Part shown: one piece after another, positions 1-8,969 of the stretch
Numbering within the stretch: position 1 is the stretch's first letter
Layout: each line of letters starts with the position of its first letter
Source: Tenacibaculum sp. 190524A02b
GTDB taxonomy: Bacteria; Bacteroidota; Bacteroidia; Flavobacteriales; Flavobacteriaceae
Length of the DNA: 64,000 nt
Direction: 5' to 3'
Assembly (NCBI RefSeq): GCF_964036645.1
Contig: NZ_OZ038525.1
Coordinates: 868,001-932,000 of the forward strand
Notes under the pieces: model-generated
What the model saw: the letters and a program-made list of their open reading frames with translations, nothing else
Told to the model about the DNA's origin: nothing
The model's database searches: none
Position numbers and translations under genes: made by a program

Positions 1-1
1 A

Positions 2-1894
2 AAACTAATTTCTTTAACTATTAGTAATAATCAAATTAATGAACTAGATATTAGTAGCAGTACTTTATTACAGTCTTTATCTGCCGATGAGAATGAGTTG
101 AAAAGTATCAGTTTTCCTGAGAAATCAAGTTTAAGATATTTACTTCTACAATCTAATGAATTAACTTCTTTAGACTTAAGTAAGAATACTATTTTGGTTA
201 GTGTTAACTTAGAATCTAACAATTTAACTAGTTTAAATATTAAGACCGGGAATATCATTAAGATTAATCCTAGAAATTTTAATATAACTAAGAACCCAAA
301 CTTACTTTGTGTTGAAGTAGATAATCCAGAATGGTTTACTGCTAATTTTACAAATAAAGATGCAATCACAGTTTATAATGAAGATTGTACTACAGTAGAA
401 AAAAAGACCTATGTGCCAGATGATAATTTTGAACAAGCTTTAATAGATTTAGGATATGACTCAGGAGCTTTAGATGATTATGTACCTACGGCCAATATTA
501 GTGCACTTACTAATTTAACACTAAGAACAAAGGAAATTAAAAACCTTACAGGAATAGAAGCTTTTACGGCTTTAGAGTACATAGATGTGGCTAATAACGA
601 GCTAACAAATTTAGATGTTAGTCAAAACTTAAATTTAATTTCAATAACAGCATACAATAATAAGATAACTAGTATTGATGTTTCAAAGAATCTAGCTTTA
701 ATTAATTTACATTTAGCAATCAATCAGTTAACAACAATAGATATTACTAAGAATATAAATATTAAAACATTATTCTTATTTGAAAATAAACTAACTAGTT
801 TAGATGTTAGTAAACAATTAGGCTTAACACAACTGTCTGCATATCAAAACCAATTAACAGCTATAGATTTAACTGTAAATACAGCATTAATATCAGTATA
901 TCTTCAATCAAATAAATTAGTTAGCTTAACTATAAAAAACGGAAACAATACTAAGATAGTTAAAGATAAATTCCATGTAAATGATAATCCAGAGTTGTCA
1001 TGTATTCAAGTAGATAATGCAGCTTGGTCTAAAAGTAATTGGACAAACAAAGATGGAAAAGCCGTTTTTAAAGAGGATTGTAGTCTTCCAATAGCTCAAA
1101 CCTATGTTCCAGATGATAATTTTGAGCAAGCCTTGATAGATTTAGGATATGATTCAGGAGTTTTAGATGACTATGTACCTACAGAGAATATTAGTGTTAT
1201 TGATGCTTTAAACGTTTCTGATAAAGGAATTACTGACTTAACAGGAATAGAAGATTTTGCAGCATTAATTCAATTAGAAGTAAGAAACAATAACTTAAAA
1301 ACAGTTGATATTTCAAAGAATACAACTATAAAACGAGTTTCTTTTGAAGGAAATAAATTAACAGAGGTAAATTTTAGTACTCTTACTGAATTACAGTATG
1401 TAAATTTGAAAAAGAATGAACTTAGTACCATTGATTTGTCAAATAATACAAAACTTCAAGATGTATTTGTTAGTAATAATCCACACCTTATGAGTGTAAA
1501 CTTAAAAAATGGCAATAATGAAGAGATTGCGGTTTTTCAAAGTAGAAACACACCTAAGTTAACTTGTGTACAAGTTAGTAATGTAGAGTGGAGTACTAAA
1601 GTTTGGGTAGACAAAGATGAAGCTATTACCTATAGTGAAAACTGTGCTTTATCTGTAAACGACTTAGAGTTAAATAATGAAATAAACCTATATCCTAACC
1701 CAGTAATAAACAAAATGTATATTACAAATTTAAGTGTAAACGCTAAGAGTATTCATGTTTATAATCTTTTAGGGGAATTAGTATTTAAAACTAGTGTCAA
1801 TCAAGGTAAAAATAAAGTTAATCTTGAAAGCCTTACTTCAGGTATTTATCTTGTAAAAGTGGGGAGCTATGTAAAAAGAATTGTAAAAAAGTAA
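2..1894 (+). CDS. Leucine-rich-repeat surface protein with T9SS type A sorting domain (5' truncated)
   Basis: The reading frame is open from the window edge, so the N-terminus and signal peptide lie outside; a TTG at 98 is only internal. The product has roughly 21-residue leucine-rich repeats of the form LTSLDLSKNxxL. They are grouped in modules that open with YVPDDNFEQALIDLGYD (near 412 and 1102) and close with a cap of the form NPxLxCIQVDN..W..KD...EDC, seen three times. The last ~75 residues, from NLYPNPV to the basic end IVKK, are a Por/T9SS type A C-terminal sorting domain, so the protein is exported across the outer membrane and probably attached to the surface. LRR proteins of this kind usually mediate protein-protein contact or adhesion; the ligand cannot be read from sequence. 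It converges on the LuxR pair and shares their terminator. Confidence 0.93.
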   Translation, partial: KLISLTISNNQINELDISSSTLLQSLSADENELKSISFPEKSSLRYLLLQSNELTSLDLSKNTILVSVNLESNNLTSLNIKTGNIIKINPRNFNITKNPNLLCVEVDNPEWFTANFTNKDAITVYNEDCTTVEKKTYVPDDNFEQALIDLGYDSGALDDYVPTANISALTNLTLRTKEIKNLTGIEAFTALEYIDVANNELTNLDVSQNLNLISITAYNNKITSIDVSKNLALINLHLAINQLTTIDITKNINIKTLFLFENKLTSLDVSKQLGLTQLSAYQNQLTAIDLTVNTALISVYLQSNKLVSLTIKNGNNTKIVKDKFHVNDNPELSCIQVDNAAWSKSNWTNKDGKAVFKEDCSLPIAQTYVPDDNFEQALIDLGYDSGVLDDYVPTENISVIDALNVSDKGITDLTGIEDFAALIQLEVRNNNLKTVDISKNTTIKRVSFEGNKLTEVNFSTLTELQYVNLKKNELSTIDLSNNTKLQDVFVSNNPHLMSVNLKNGNNEEIAVFQSRNTPKLTCVQVSNVEWSTKVWVDKDEAITYSENCALSVNDLELNNEINLYPNPVINKMYITNLSVNAKSIHVYNLLGELVFKTSVNQGKNKVNLESLTSGIYLVKVGSYVKRIVKK

Positions 1895-1915
1895 ATGATT
1901 AACTTTTTAAGATAT

Positions 1916-1950
1916 AAAAATACCGAAAGCTAAAAACTTTTGGTATTTTT
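1916..1950. terminator. Bidirectional intrinsic terminator
   Basis: The left arm AAAAATACCGAAAG (from 1916) pairs with CTTTTGGTATTTTT (to 1950), giving T-runs on both strands. It sits between the converging LRR gene and the LuxR-type operon and can end transcription from both sides. Confidence 0.8.
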
Positions 1951-1961
1951 ATTTAGAAGTA

Positions 1962-2636
1962 TTATATCAAATTTAAGCTTAAAGCAAATTTAATGAGTTC
2001 AGCATTGTTATTAAAACCTCCTTTTTTATAAATATTTTTTTTATGTTTTTCAATAGTGAAAGGAGATAAAAAAAGTTGCTCTCCAATTTCTTTAGCAGAA
2101 AAACCTTTACAAACAAGTACAATAACTTCTTTTTCACGCTTCGTAAATTTATTAAATAGAACAATACTTTCATTAATATAATCTGCTTCCTCTAATAAAT
2201 TAGTAACCTCTAATTCAAAATCTTCAATACCAGTTAAAGGTAAAGTCACGCAGCAAAAAACATGTTTTTCTAAATTTAACTTAACACAAGTAAAAAAAGG
2301 AACATAGTTATTAGAAGTACCTATTTTAACACGTTGAATATAGGTTAGTAATTTTTGTTCATTTTTTTGAGAAGCAAAATCAGTTAATAAACTTACACAA
2401 TAAGGTAAGTCAGTTGGATGGACACAATTTTGTATAAAACTTGCTCCAGATTTTTGTATTTCATTAAGAGAGGTGCCAAAAAGTTCACAACCTTTTTCTT
2501 CTAAAAAAGTAATGGCTAAAGTAGTAATGTCATTTTCATGATAAAACCCTAAAAAAGCATCCGTTTCTATAGGTGAATTTTCTGTTTTTTGAGTTAAATA
2601 CTCTTGTACACCTTTAGGTATATGTTTAGAAATCAT
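1962..2636 (-). CDS. LuxR-family HTH regulator with PAS-like N-terminus
   Basis: This 224-aa protein ends in a LuxR/GerE-type helix-turn-helix (about residues 155-220): FTKREKEVIVLVCKGFSAKE followed by LFLSPFTIEKHKKNIYKK. The first ~150 residues contain a segment (VHPTDLPY, then an alternating strand/helix pattern) that resembles a PAS sensor fold; that assignment is inference. No phospho-acceptor receiver domain is visible, so it is probably a one-component regulator. It is the second gene of a pair: its ATG overlaps the TGA of the upstream LuxR gene as ATGA, implying translational coupling. Target genes are unknown; the divergent SLC13 transporter is a candidate by position only. Confidence 0.85.
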   Translation of the reverse strand: MISKHIPKGVQEYLTQKTENSPIETDAFLGFYHENDITTLAITFLEEKGCELFGTSLNEIQKSGASFIQNCVHPTDLPYCVSLLTDFASQKNEQKLLTYIQRVKIGTSNNYVPFFTCVKLNLEKHVFCCVTLPLTGIEDFELEVTNLLEEADYINESIVLFNKFTKREKEVIVLVCKGFSAKEIGEQLFLSPFTIEKHKKNIYKKGGFNNNAELIKFALSLNLI

Positions 2637-3319
2637 ATAGAAGTAAGTTTAAACTTATGAGAAAAATTATAAAAGTCAAAAAAATTAGAAACCCCCATTT
2701 TTTTATAAATACTATTCTTATGATTTTTTATGGTATGTTCAGATTTATGTAAAAGTTTAGCAGTTTCTTTTATATCATTACCATTGCATAAACAACGACA
2801 TACTTCTATCTCAGTTTTTGTAATAGATTTATAGCGAGTTAAATTCTTTTTAATAAACATTGAGTTTTCCAAAAGTTTAAGACTGTCATGATTAAATAAA
2901 TTCATATTCTGTATAGGAACACTAATACTTAAAATTCTTTCTCGGTCTATTACTTTTCCTCTAATATAAAGAAGCTCAGGTTTTCCAGATTTTGAAGAGT
3001 TAACTTTTTGAATAAAAGCTAAAGGTTTGTCGTAAACAAAAGCATCTAAATACTCAAAATAAATTTCGGAAATCTGTTGTACACTTTCTTTATCTATAAA
3101 TTGATCTAATTTAAAAGTTGTTTTATGAGTTGTTTTTTTTAAACTGGACACATTGTTATGAAGCAGCTTATAATCTACTTCCAAAAAATCAAAATTAATA
3201 GCAGAATTAATGAATAAGTAACAAGGTAATTGCTCACATATTTGCTTAAATGAATGTTGATTATTCTGGATTAGAGAAGCTATTTGAAATAAGTTGATAG
3301 ATGAGTAAGTCATTTTCAA
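2633..3319 (-). CDS. LuxR-family HTH regulator (upstream gene of tandem pair)
   Basis: This 228-aa protein has a C-terminal LuxR-type HTH (ITKTEIEVCRCLCNGNDIKE, then LLHKSEHTIKNHKNSIYKKM). Its N-terminal ~155 residues have no motif I can name. The architecture and length match the downstream neighbour, suggesting an old duplication that has diverged strongly outside the HTH. An alternative start two codons downstream (MTYSS) is equally plausible. It is divergent from the SLC13 transporter with 159 bp between the starts, so the pair could regulate that transporter or itself. No receiver domain is seen. Confidence 0.83.
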   Translation of the reverse strand: MKMTYSSINLFQIASLIQNNQHSFKQICEQLPCYLFINSAINFDFLEVDYKLLHNNVSSLKKTTHKTTFKLDQFIDKESVQQISEIYFEYLDAFVYDKPLAFIQKVNSSKSGKPELLYIRGKVIDRERILSISVPIQNMNLFNHDSLKLLENSMFIKKNLTRYKSITKTEIEVCRCLCNGNDIKETAKLLHKSEHTIKNHKNSIYKKMGVSNFFDFYNFSHKFKLTSI

Positions 3320-3478
3320 GTAACTTTAGGAATGTTAATTAATATTATGAATAAGGGGTTGTTGCGGCAAAATTATCCATATTCATAAAGTGAAACTTCA
3401 TACGAAAAGGGTGAGATTTAAACGACTACTTAAGAATATATTTCTCATTTTTGCACACAACCAAATCAGTATTAGTAC

Positions 3479-4915
3479 ATGAAGTATCCTATCACTAAAA
3501 AAATAGGTTTAATAGTAGGCCCTTTAGTTTTTTTATTAATCAATAACTTACCTTTTGAATTAATAACTAAAAATGCAGATCATGTAATAAGTGTAGCTCT
3601 ATGGATGATTATTTGGTGGATAACAGAAGCTGTAGCTATTTCAGTAACCGCTTTGTTACCATTAGTATTGTTCCCTTTATTAAAAGTAATGCCTATTAAT
3701 GAAGTAGGAGCTAACTATGGAAGCCCAATTGTATTTTTATTTTTTGGCGGATTTGTACTGGCATTGGCCTTAGAAAAAGTAAACCTTCATAAACGTATTG
3801 CATTAAACATCGTAAAATTAACAGGAACAACACCTAATAAGGTTATTTTAGGTTTTATGATAGCTACAGGTTTATTAAGCATGTGGATTAGTAATACAGC
3901 AAGTACTGTAGTTATGTTACCAATAGCTTTATCAGTAATTCAGTTGCTAATTGATGATGAAGATGGTTTTACTAAAAAAGACCAAAATTTTGCTTTGGCT
4001 GTTATGCTAGGAATAGCCTTTGCAGCCAATGCAGGAGGTATTGCTACAGTAATAGGAACACCTCCAAACTCTGTTTTAATAGGATTGTTAGAGAATGAAT
4101 ATAATATAGAAATTTCTTTTTTAAAATGGATGACTGTTGGGTTACCGTTTTCTATGGTTATGATAGCTTTGGTGTACTTTGTTTTGGTAAAAATAATGTA
4201 TCCAAATAAAGGATTAACATTTACAACGTCTCATAACATTATTGATAAAGAAATAGAAAAGCTAGGTAAACTATCAAAGAAAGAAAAGCATGTATTAATA
4301 ATTTTTGCTATTACCGTATGCCTTTGGATTTTTAGAGCATTGATAAATAAGATGTTTCCAGGGTTAAAACTTTCGGATACCATTATAAGTATTGGAGCAG
4401 CACTAGCTATTTTTGCTGTACCTTATAATTTTAAAACAGGTGAATTTATTATACAATGGAAGGACACAGAAAAACTAGCTTGGGGAATTCTAATATTATT
4501 TGGAGGAGGTTTGGCTTTAGCTAAAGGGATGTCTACCAGTGGTATTGTAGATTTAGTATCTTCTACCATAGCATCAAGTAATTTAGGTGTTTTTATAACA
4601 GCTTCTATATTAATCATATTAATGCTGTTTATGACAGAGTTAATGAGTAATGTAGCTTTAGTAGCAGTTTTAGCACCTGTAGTAGCAGGAATAGCTATAG
4701 GACTTAAAATTCCAATTACACATATATTAATTCCAGTAACTATGGCTAGTAGTTGTGCATTTATGCTACCTATGGCAACACCGCCAAATGCTATTGTTTT
4801 TGCAAGCGGTTATATAAAAGTAAAAGATATGATGAAAGCTGGTTTTATCTTAAATTGTTTGGCTGTATTATTATTAATCATACTATTTAATTATATAATT
4901 CCAGTACTGTTTTAG
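3479..4915 (+). CDS. SLC13/DASS-family sodium:dicarboxylate-type symporter
   Basis: This 478-aa polytopic membrane protein has about 11-13 hydrophobic segments and the signature pieces of the divalent anion:Na+ symporter family. These are WISNTASTVVMLP (first SNT sodium/substrate motif, about residue 137), GGIATVIGTPPN, the pseudo-symmetric ELMSNVALVAVLAP (SNV in place of the second SNT) and SSCAFMLPMATPPNAIVFA near the C-terminus. Family members import succinate, fumarate, malate, citrate or sulfate; the ATPPN-type motif favours C4-dicarboxylates, but the substrate is inferred. Length fits the family (about 450-500 aa). A dicarboxylate importer would fit metabolically with the glyoxylate-shunt genes 42 kb away, though nothing links them here. 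Confidence 0.92.
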   Translation: MKYPITKKIGLIVGPLVFLLINNLPFELITKNADHVISVALWMIIWWITEAVAISVTALLPLVLFPLLKVMPINEVGANYGSPIVFLFFGGFVLALALEKVNLHKRIALNIVKLTGTTPNKVILGFMIATGLLSMWISNTASTVVMLPIALSVIQLLIDDEDGFTKKDQNFALAVMLGIAFAANAGGIATVIGTPPNSVLIGLLENEYNIEISFLKWMTVGLPFSMVMIALVYFVLVKIMYPNKGLTFTTSHNIIDKEIEKLGKLSKKEKHVLIIFAITVCLWIFRALINKMFPGLKLSDTIISIGAALAIFAVPYNFKTGEFIIQWKDTEKLAWGILILFGGGLALAKGMSTSGIVDLVSSTIASSNLGVFITASILIILMLFMTELMSNVALVAVLAPVVAGIAIGLKIPITHILIPVTMASSCAFMLPMATPPNAIVFASGYIKVKDMMKAGFILNCLAVLLLIILFNYIIPVLF

Positions 4916-4951
4916 AATACTTATTAAGTTAGTTTTTAAGAATAAAGCAGA

Positions 4952-5287
4952 TTAAAAAGAGTTATGTGTTTTAGTAGCTAACTTCTTTTGTCTAACATAA
5001 AGAAAAGCAGGGAGTGCTAAAGAAACTCCAACAATGAGATTAAAAAGAATATACAACCATAGGTTTTTCATACCAATTCGTTTCCCTTCAACAAGAACCA
5101 AGGTAAAAACTGCCAGAGTAGAAATAATAACATCCCAAGTAAAAAAAGAAGAAATTGACGTTCCTGTCATTTGATCGATAAAAAGTTTAAAATCAATTCC
5201 GTTTTGAAACAAAAATTCACCGAAATGATAATAAGGAATACAAGTACCTAGTATAGCAATAAGTAAATATAAATGTCTAACTCTCAT
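4952..5287 (-). CDS. DUF2834 small membrane protein
   Basis: This 111-aa protein has three hydrophobic segments. Its pattern (PYYHFGEFLFQNG, SSFFTWDVIIS, VEGKRIGMKNLW, VGVSLALPAFLYVRQ) matches the DUF2834 family. Function is unknown. It lies 37 bp downstream of the acetyltransferase on the same strand and is probably cotranscribed with it. It converges on the SLC13 transporter gene with 36 bp between the stops. Confidence 0.8.
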   Translation of the reverse strand: MRVRHLYLLIAILGTCIPYYHFGEFLFQNGIDFKLFIDQMTGTSISSFFTWDVIISTLAVFTLVLVEGKRIGMKNLWLYILFNLIVGVSLALPAFLYVRQKKLATKTHNSF

Positions 5288-5324
5288 GATGTAGTGAAAA
5301 GTTAAAAGTGAGTAAATTTTAAAA

Positions 5325-5861
5325 TTATAATTGATGATTTTTGTGTTCTAGTATGTAAACAATATTGTTTTTATTATGTGGATCTTTTTTTTGTATAATT
5401 AGTTTAAAATTATTTTTCTCTAATAATTTTTTAGAACTTAAGTTTAAATAATGAGTATATGCTTCAATATTTTTAAGTTTTAAGTCATGAAAACCAAAAG
5501 TTAAAACACTTTTTAAAGCTTCACTCATAATACCTTTACTTTGACAATCAGGAGTCAAATCAAAGCCAATTTCAGTAGTTACTTTATCTTCTGAAAAATT
5601 CCATAAACAAATACTTCCAATCATTCTATCTTGATCTTTTAGGGAAATAGACCAATAGAATAAAGATTCATCAGCAATTCCAGTACTTATTTTAGTAATA
5701 AATAGTAATGCTTCTTCTTTAGATGTAGCGATAGGTCTATCAACAAATTGATTAACAGAAGTATCTGAGCGCAAAAAAGAAACAGCTTTCCAGTCTTTTG
5801 GCTCTAGATTTCTTAACAGTAATCGATTAGTTTTTAACTTAGTAAAGCGTGCCTTTTTCAT
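5325..5861 (-). CDS. GNAT-family N-acetyltransferase (RimJ/RimL type)
   Basis: This 178-aa protein begins with the classic RimJ/RimL-type opening TNRLLLRNLEPKDWKAV. It has a central strand and acetyl-CoA loop region (EIGFDLTPDCQSKGIMSEAL, where QSKGIM is the degenerate Q/RxxGxG/A pyrophosphate loop) and the late motif KLLEKNNFKL. It should transfer an acetyl group from acetyl-CoA to an amine, often a protein N-terminus, antibiotic or polyamine; the substrate is unknown. It is probably first in a two-gene unit with the DUF2834 gene. Its upstream region holds the minisatellite. Confidence 0.87.
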   Translation of the reverse strand: MKKARFTKLKTNRLLLRNLEPKDWKAVSFLRSDTSVNQFVDRPIATSKEEALLFITKISTGIADESLFYWSISLKDQDRMIGSICLWNFSEDKVTTEIGFDLTPDCQSKGIMSEALKSVLTFGFHDLKLKNIEAYTHYLNLSSKKLLEKNNFKLIIQKKDPHNKNNIVYILEHKNHQL

Positions 5862-6058
5862 AGAAATAATAGTATAAGCTATAGGTGAATTAAATAATTA
5901 TAAAACTACATAAACTTTAGACCATAAAAAAGAAAAAGCTATCAGTTAAGAATAGAGTAGTGGTTTGTGTCATGATAATTATTACTGATGAATACATAAT
6001 AGTTAGCGGTATAGTAACTAATACTCATTATACCACATCATGTATAACACAGTAAAAT

Positions 6059-6240
6059 GAATGAATAACAAGCCATGAGGAACTAATCACACAGCAATAG
6101 GAGTGAGTAACAAGCCAAGAGGAGCTCATCACATAGTAATAGGAGTGAGTAACAAGCTAAGAGGAGTTCATCACATAGTAATAGGAGTGAGTAACAAGCT
6201 AACAGAAGTTTATAACAGAGTAAGAGTAGTTAATAACAAA
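6059..6240. repeat. 42-bp tandem repeat (minisatellite), four copies plus a remnant
   Basis: Four head-to-tail 42-bp units start at 6059, 6101, 6143 and 6185 and are followed by a decayed partial unit from 6227. The unit begins GAGTGAGTAACAAGC and ends CACATAGTAATAG. The two central units differ at two positions; the outer ones are more diverged. This occupies most of the 420-bp gap between the acetyltransferase and the end of the TonB receptor gene. The period is a multiple of three but stops break the translated frames, so it is not obviously coding. The role is unknown. Confidence 0.9.
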
Positions 6241-6281
6241 CAATATACGCCAAATAAAAAGTGAAATACTTTTATTTAAAC

Positions 6282-8960
6282 CTAAAAAGAAATCCTAAAA
6301 ACAGCATTAGGTGTAAACCCTAAAGAAAAACGCTGAATCACTTGCTCCAGAATAACCTCTCTTTCATCAATAGTAGCACCAGAAGTACCTGGTATGGCAA
6401 TACCACCATCATCTAAAGGTTTTCTTTCCGCTTTATAAATTAAATTTAAAGGCTTTACTCTGTTGTACATATTTAAAACAGAAAGACCAAGTTGTGCTTT
6501 TAACTTTTTCTTACCCACAGTAATAGGAAAATCATATAAAACAGAAGCGTCTAACCTGTGATAATCAGGCAATCTACCACCGTTAACGCTGCCAAATTTA
6601 ACCACACCCGCATTTTCACCATCAGCATCAATTTTAATATCATAACTATTCACAAGTGTAATAGGTTTACCTGTTCTATATTGCCAACCCAATGAAAACT
6701 GCCACCTATCAAGCTGTAACGTATTAGAAATTCTAAAATGATGTGTAATATCATTATTTCCTGGAAACTTAAAAGGCGTATCCTTTAAATTAGGAAACTG
6801 AAAAGTAATGTCATTATACGTATATCCAGCCCAAATTTTATAGTTATCAAACCTATACTTTACCAAAACATCCAGTCCTTTAATCACACTTTTACCCACT
6901 TCAAAATTCTCTAACGGATTACTAAAACCATTCGTAAAAGTAGTTAACCCATCCAACTCCTTATAGTAAGTATCCAAATCAATATTCAAATGTTTGTGGT
7001 GATATAATAAACCACTAGAAATCTGATTGCTACTCAACAATGGATATTGTGAAGAGTCCGATAAACGCCAAAGATTATTCTCCAAACGTAATTCTGTATG
7101 ATTAAACTCAACCAATTGTGAAATAGGTTGATTTCTTCTTTCAATAGCCGTTTTAAAACGTAAACGATTACTTAAAGGATACTCAAAGTTTACTCTTGGT
7201 TCCACCAAAAATTTATCCAAAGAACTATAATGAACAAAACGTACTCCAGCATTTACATACCCTTTATTTTTAAAATAATAAGTATATTCTCCAAACAAGG
7301 CATTTTTAAAGTTTTTAGCATCCTGCCCAGAGCTTTCTCTTTCCATGTCAATAGGATTTTCTTTATCAATAATAACATTCAAATCTGTATAAGAAAACTG
7401 ATAACCCAAACTAAGTTTTTGATTTTCTTTAAACTCAGTAACAGAAGTAAAATTCAGCCCTAAATCTAGAATATCATTACTACGAATATTAATTTCAGCC
7501 AAGTCTAAAACACCATCACCCGTTTCATCCTTAATTTCATTATTCTGATAAAAAGAAGAATACTCAGATAAATAAGCAGTAAGTTTCTCAGACTGCCTAT
7601 CATTAGAACGATGTTTCCAGTTAAAACTTAGCCCTTTATTTTGCGTGTTTAAAGAATCAATTAACAACTCATCACCACCTTTAAAATTAAAATCTAAACG
7701 ATTACTAGTGTACAAACCACTTAAAGAAATACTATTTTTAGCATTAGGTTTCCAAACAACTTTAGTAGTAACATCTGCAAAAGAAAAAGCATTAGTACTG
7801 GTTTCTCTACTATAATCATCATCTATTTCCAAGTCTAGCACCTTTCCATTAATATCTTTAGCCACGCCAAAGTTGGTAAATATTTTGTCAGCATAACTCG
7901 TATACGTAGGAGTTTTCCATACATCAGCATAAGAACGTCTGGCAAAAACATACACAGCAGTTTTATCAGATACAGGTGTTTTAACAAAACCATTTACTGA
8001 TAAACCATCAATTTCTATACCCGCATGCGTTTGTGTAGGAACTTCCTCTCCACTTGAAATATCAATAATCCCAGAAATACGATCTCCATAACTAGCACTT
8101 GTTCCTGATCTAAAAATAGTTGCTTTTTGAGTAGCAAAAGGATTGAATAAAGAAAACATTCCGTATAAATAACCAGTATTATACAGTTTAATATCATCAT
8201 ATAAAATCAAATTTTGATCAGGAGAACCACCTCGAACTTGAATTCCAGTAGCAGACTCATCTAAAGTCGATATTCCAGGGATTAACTGTATACTTTGCGA
8301 AATATCATTACTTACCAATCCCGGTAAAATTCCCAATCTGCTCGATTCAACAGAAATAGAACCATCTTTGTTCCTGTCAATTCCAGAGGTAACATAGCCT
8401 AAAACCACCACTTCATCTAATTCTCCAGCCTTCGGCTGTAATAAAAGAGTAGGGCAGGTAGTTTCAGAGTTTATACTAGTATGCATAGACTCATAACCAA
8501 TGATAGACAATTTAACCTGTGTTTCTTTACCAGAGTAGGTAATATTTTTAAAATTAAAATAACCATTCGTATCTGTAGTGGTATACGTAGTAGCATTTAA
8601 AACCACATCAGCAAAAGGTACAGGTTCCTTAGTTTTACTATCTTTTACATATCCACAAATGGTCATGTTTTTAGTAATGATAATTTGTTTGCCAGCTACT
8701 TTTTCAAAAGTTAAACCCGTTTGTTTGTTAAGTGCAACTAAAAGATTGGCTAATGAAGTGTTTTTTTCAGAGAGCGTAACCTGTTTATTAAGAATAATTT
8801 CAGGGGCATAAGAAAAAAATGTGCCTGACTTATCTGTAATATCTTTTAAAACAGTAGTTAAAGGAGTTTTTTCATAAGTTACACTTATAACAACTTCTTG
8901 AGCAAACGAAAAAGCACTCATAAAAAATATGAGTATAGATAACCTAAGGGACATTATCAT
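6282..8960 (-). CDS. TonB-dependent outer-membrane receptor with STN signalling domain (FecA-like)
   Basis: This 892-aa protein reads, in order: signal peptide (to about residue 20, ending SAFSFAQ); STN/secretin-TonB N-terminal domain (about 25-98); a carboxypeptidase-regulatory-like beta-sandwich (ICGYVKDSKTKEPVPFADV, about 103-175); a plug (QLIPGISTLDESATGIQVRG); and a long beta-barrel ending in aromatic F (AVFRISF). The STN domain is the part that contacts FecR-type anti-sigma factors in known cell-surface signalling systems. It lies 9 bp downstream of fecR in the order sigma, fecR, receptor. No SusD partner is present, so it is FecA-like rather than a SusC/SusD pair. The ligand is unknown. 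It is probably expressed from the ECF-type promoter in front of fecR. Confidence 0.95.
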   Translation of the reverse strand: MIMSLRLSILIFFMSAFSFAQEVVISVTYEKTPLTTVLKDITDKSGTFFSYAPEIILNKQVTLSEKNTSLANLLVALNKQTGLTFEKVAGKQIIITKNMTICGYVKDSKTKEPVPFADVVLNATTYTTTDTNGYFNFKNITYSGKETQVKLSIIGYESMHTSINSETTCPTLLLQPKAGELDEVVVLGYVTSGIDRNKDGSISVESSRLGILPGLVSNDISQSIQLIPGISTLDESATGIQVRGGSPDQNLILYDDIKLYNTGYLYGMFSLFNPFATQKATIFRSGTSASYGDRISGIIDISSGEEVPTQTHAGIEIDGLSVNGFVKTPVSDKTAVYVFARRSYADVWKTPTYTSYADKIFTNFGVAKDINGKVLDLEIDDDYSRETSTNAFSFADVTTKVVWKPNAKNSISLSGLYTSNRLDFNFKGGDELLIDSLNTQNKGLSFNWKHRSNDRQSEKLTAYLSEYSSFYQNNEIKDETGDGVLDLAEINIRSNDILDLGLNFTSVTEFKENQKLSLGYQFSYTDLNVIIDKENPIDMERESSGQDAKNFKNALFGEYTYYFKNKGYVNAGVRFVHYSSLDKFLVEPRVNFEYPLSNRLRFKTAIERRNQPISQLVEFNHTELRLENNLWRLSDSSQYPLLSSNQISSGLLYHHKHLNIDLDTYYKELDGLTTFTNGFSNPLENFEVGKSVIKGLDVLVKYRFDNYKIWAGYTYNDITFQFPNLKDTPFKFPGNNDITHHFRISNTLQLDRWQFSLGWQYRTGKPITLVNSYDIKIDADGENAGVVKFGSVNGGRLPDYHRLDASVLYDFPITVGKKKLKAQLGLSVLNMYNRVKPLNLIYKAERKPLDDGGIAIPGTSGATIDEREVILEQVIQRFSLGFTPNAVFRISF

Positions 8961-8969
8961 TTATTATAT

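Noticed and set aside
6103..6264. Open frame from GTG through the minisatellite
   Set aside because: It is a by-product of the 42-bp period; the first unit carries a stop in this frame and there is no promoter or family resemblance.
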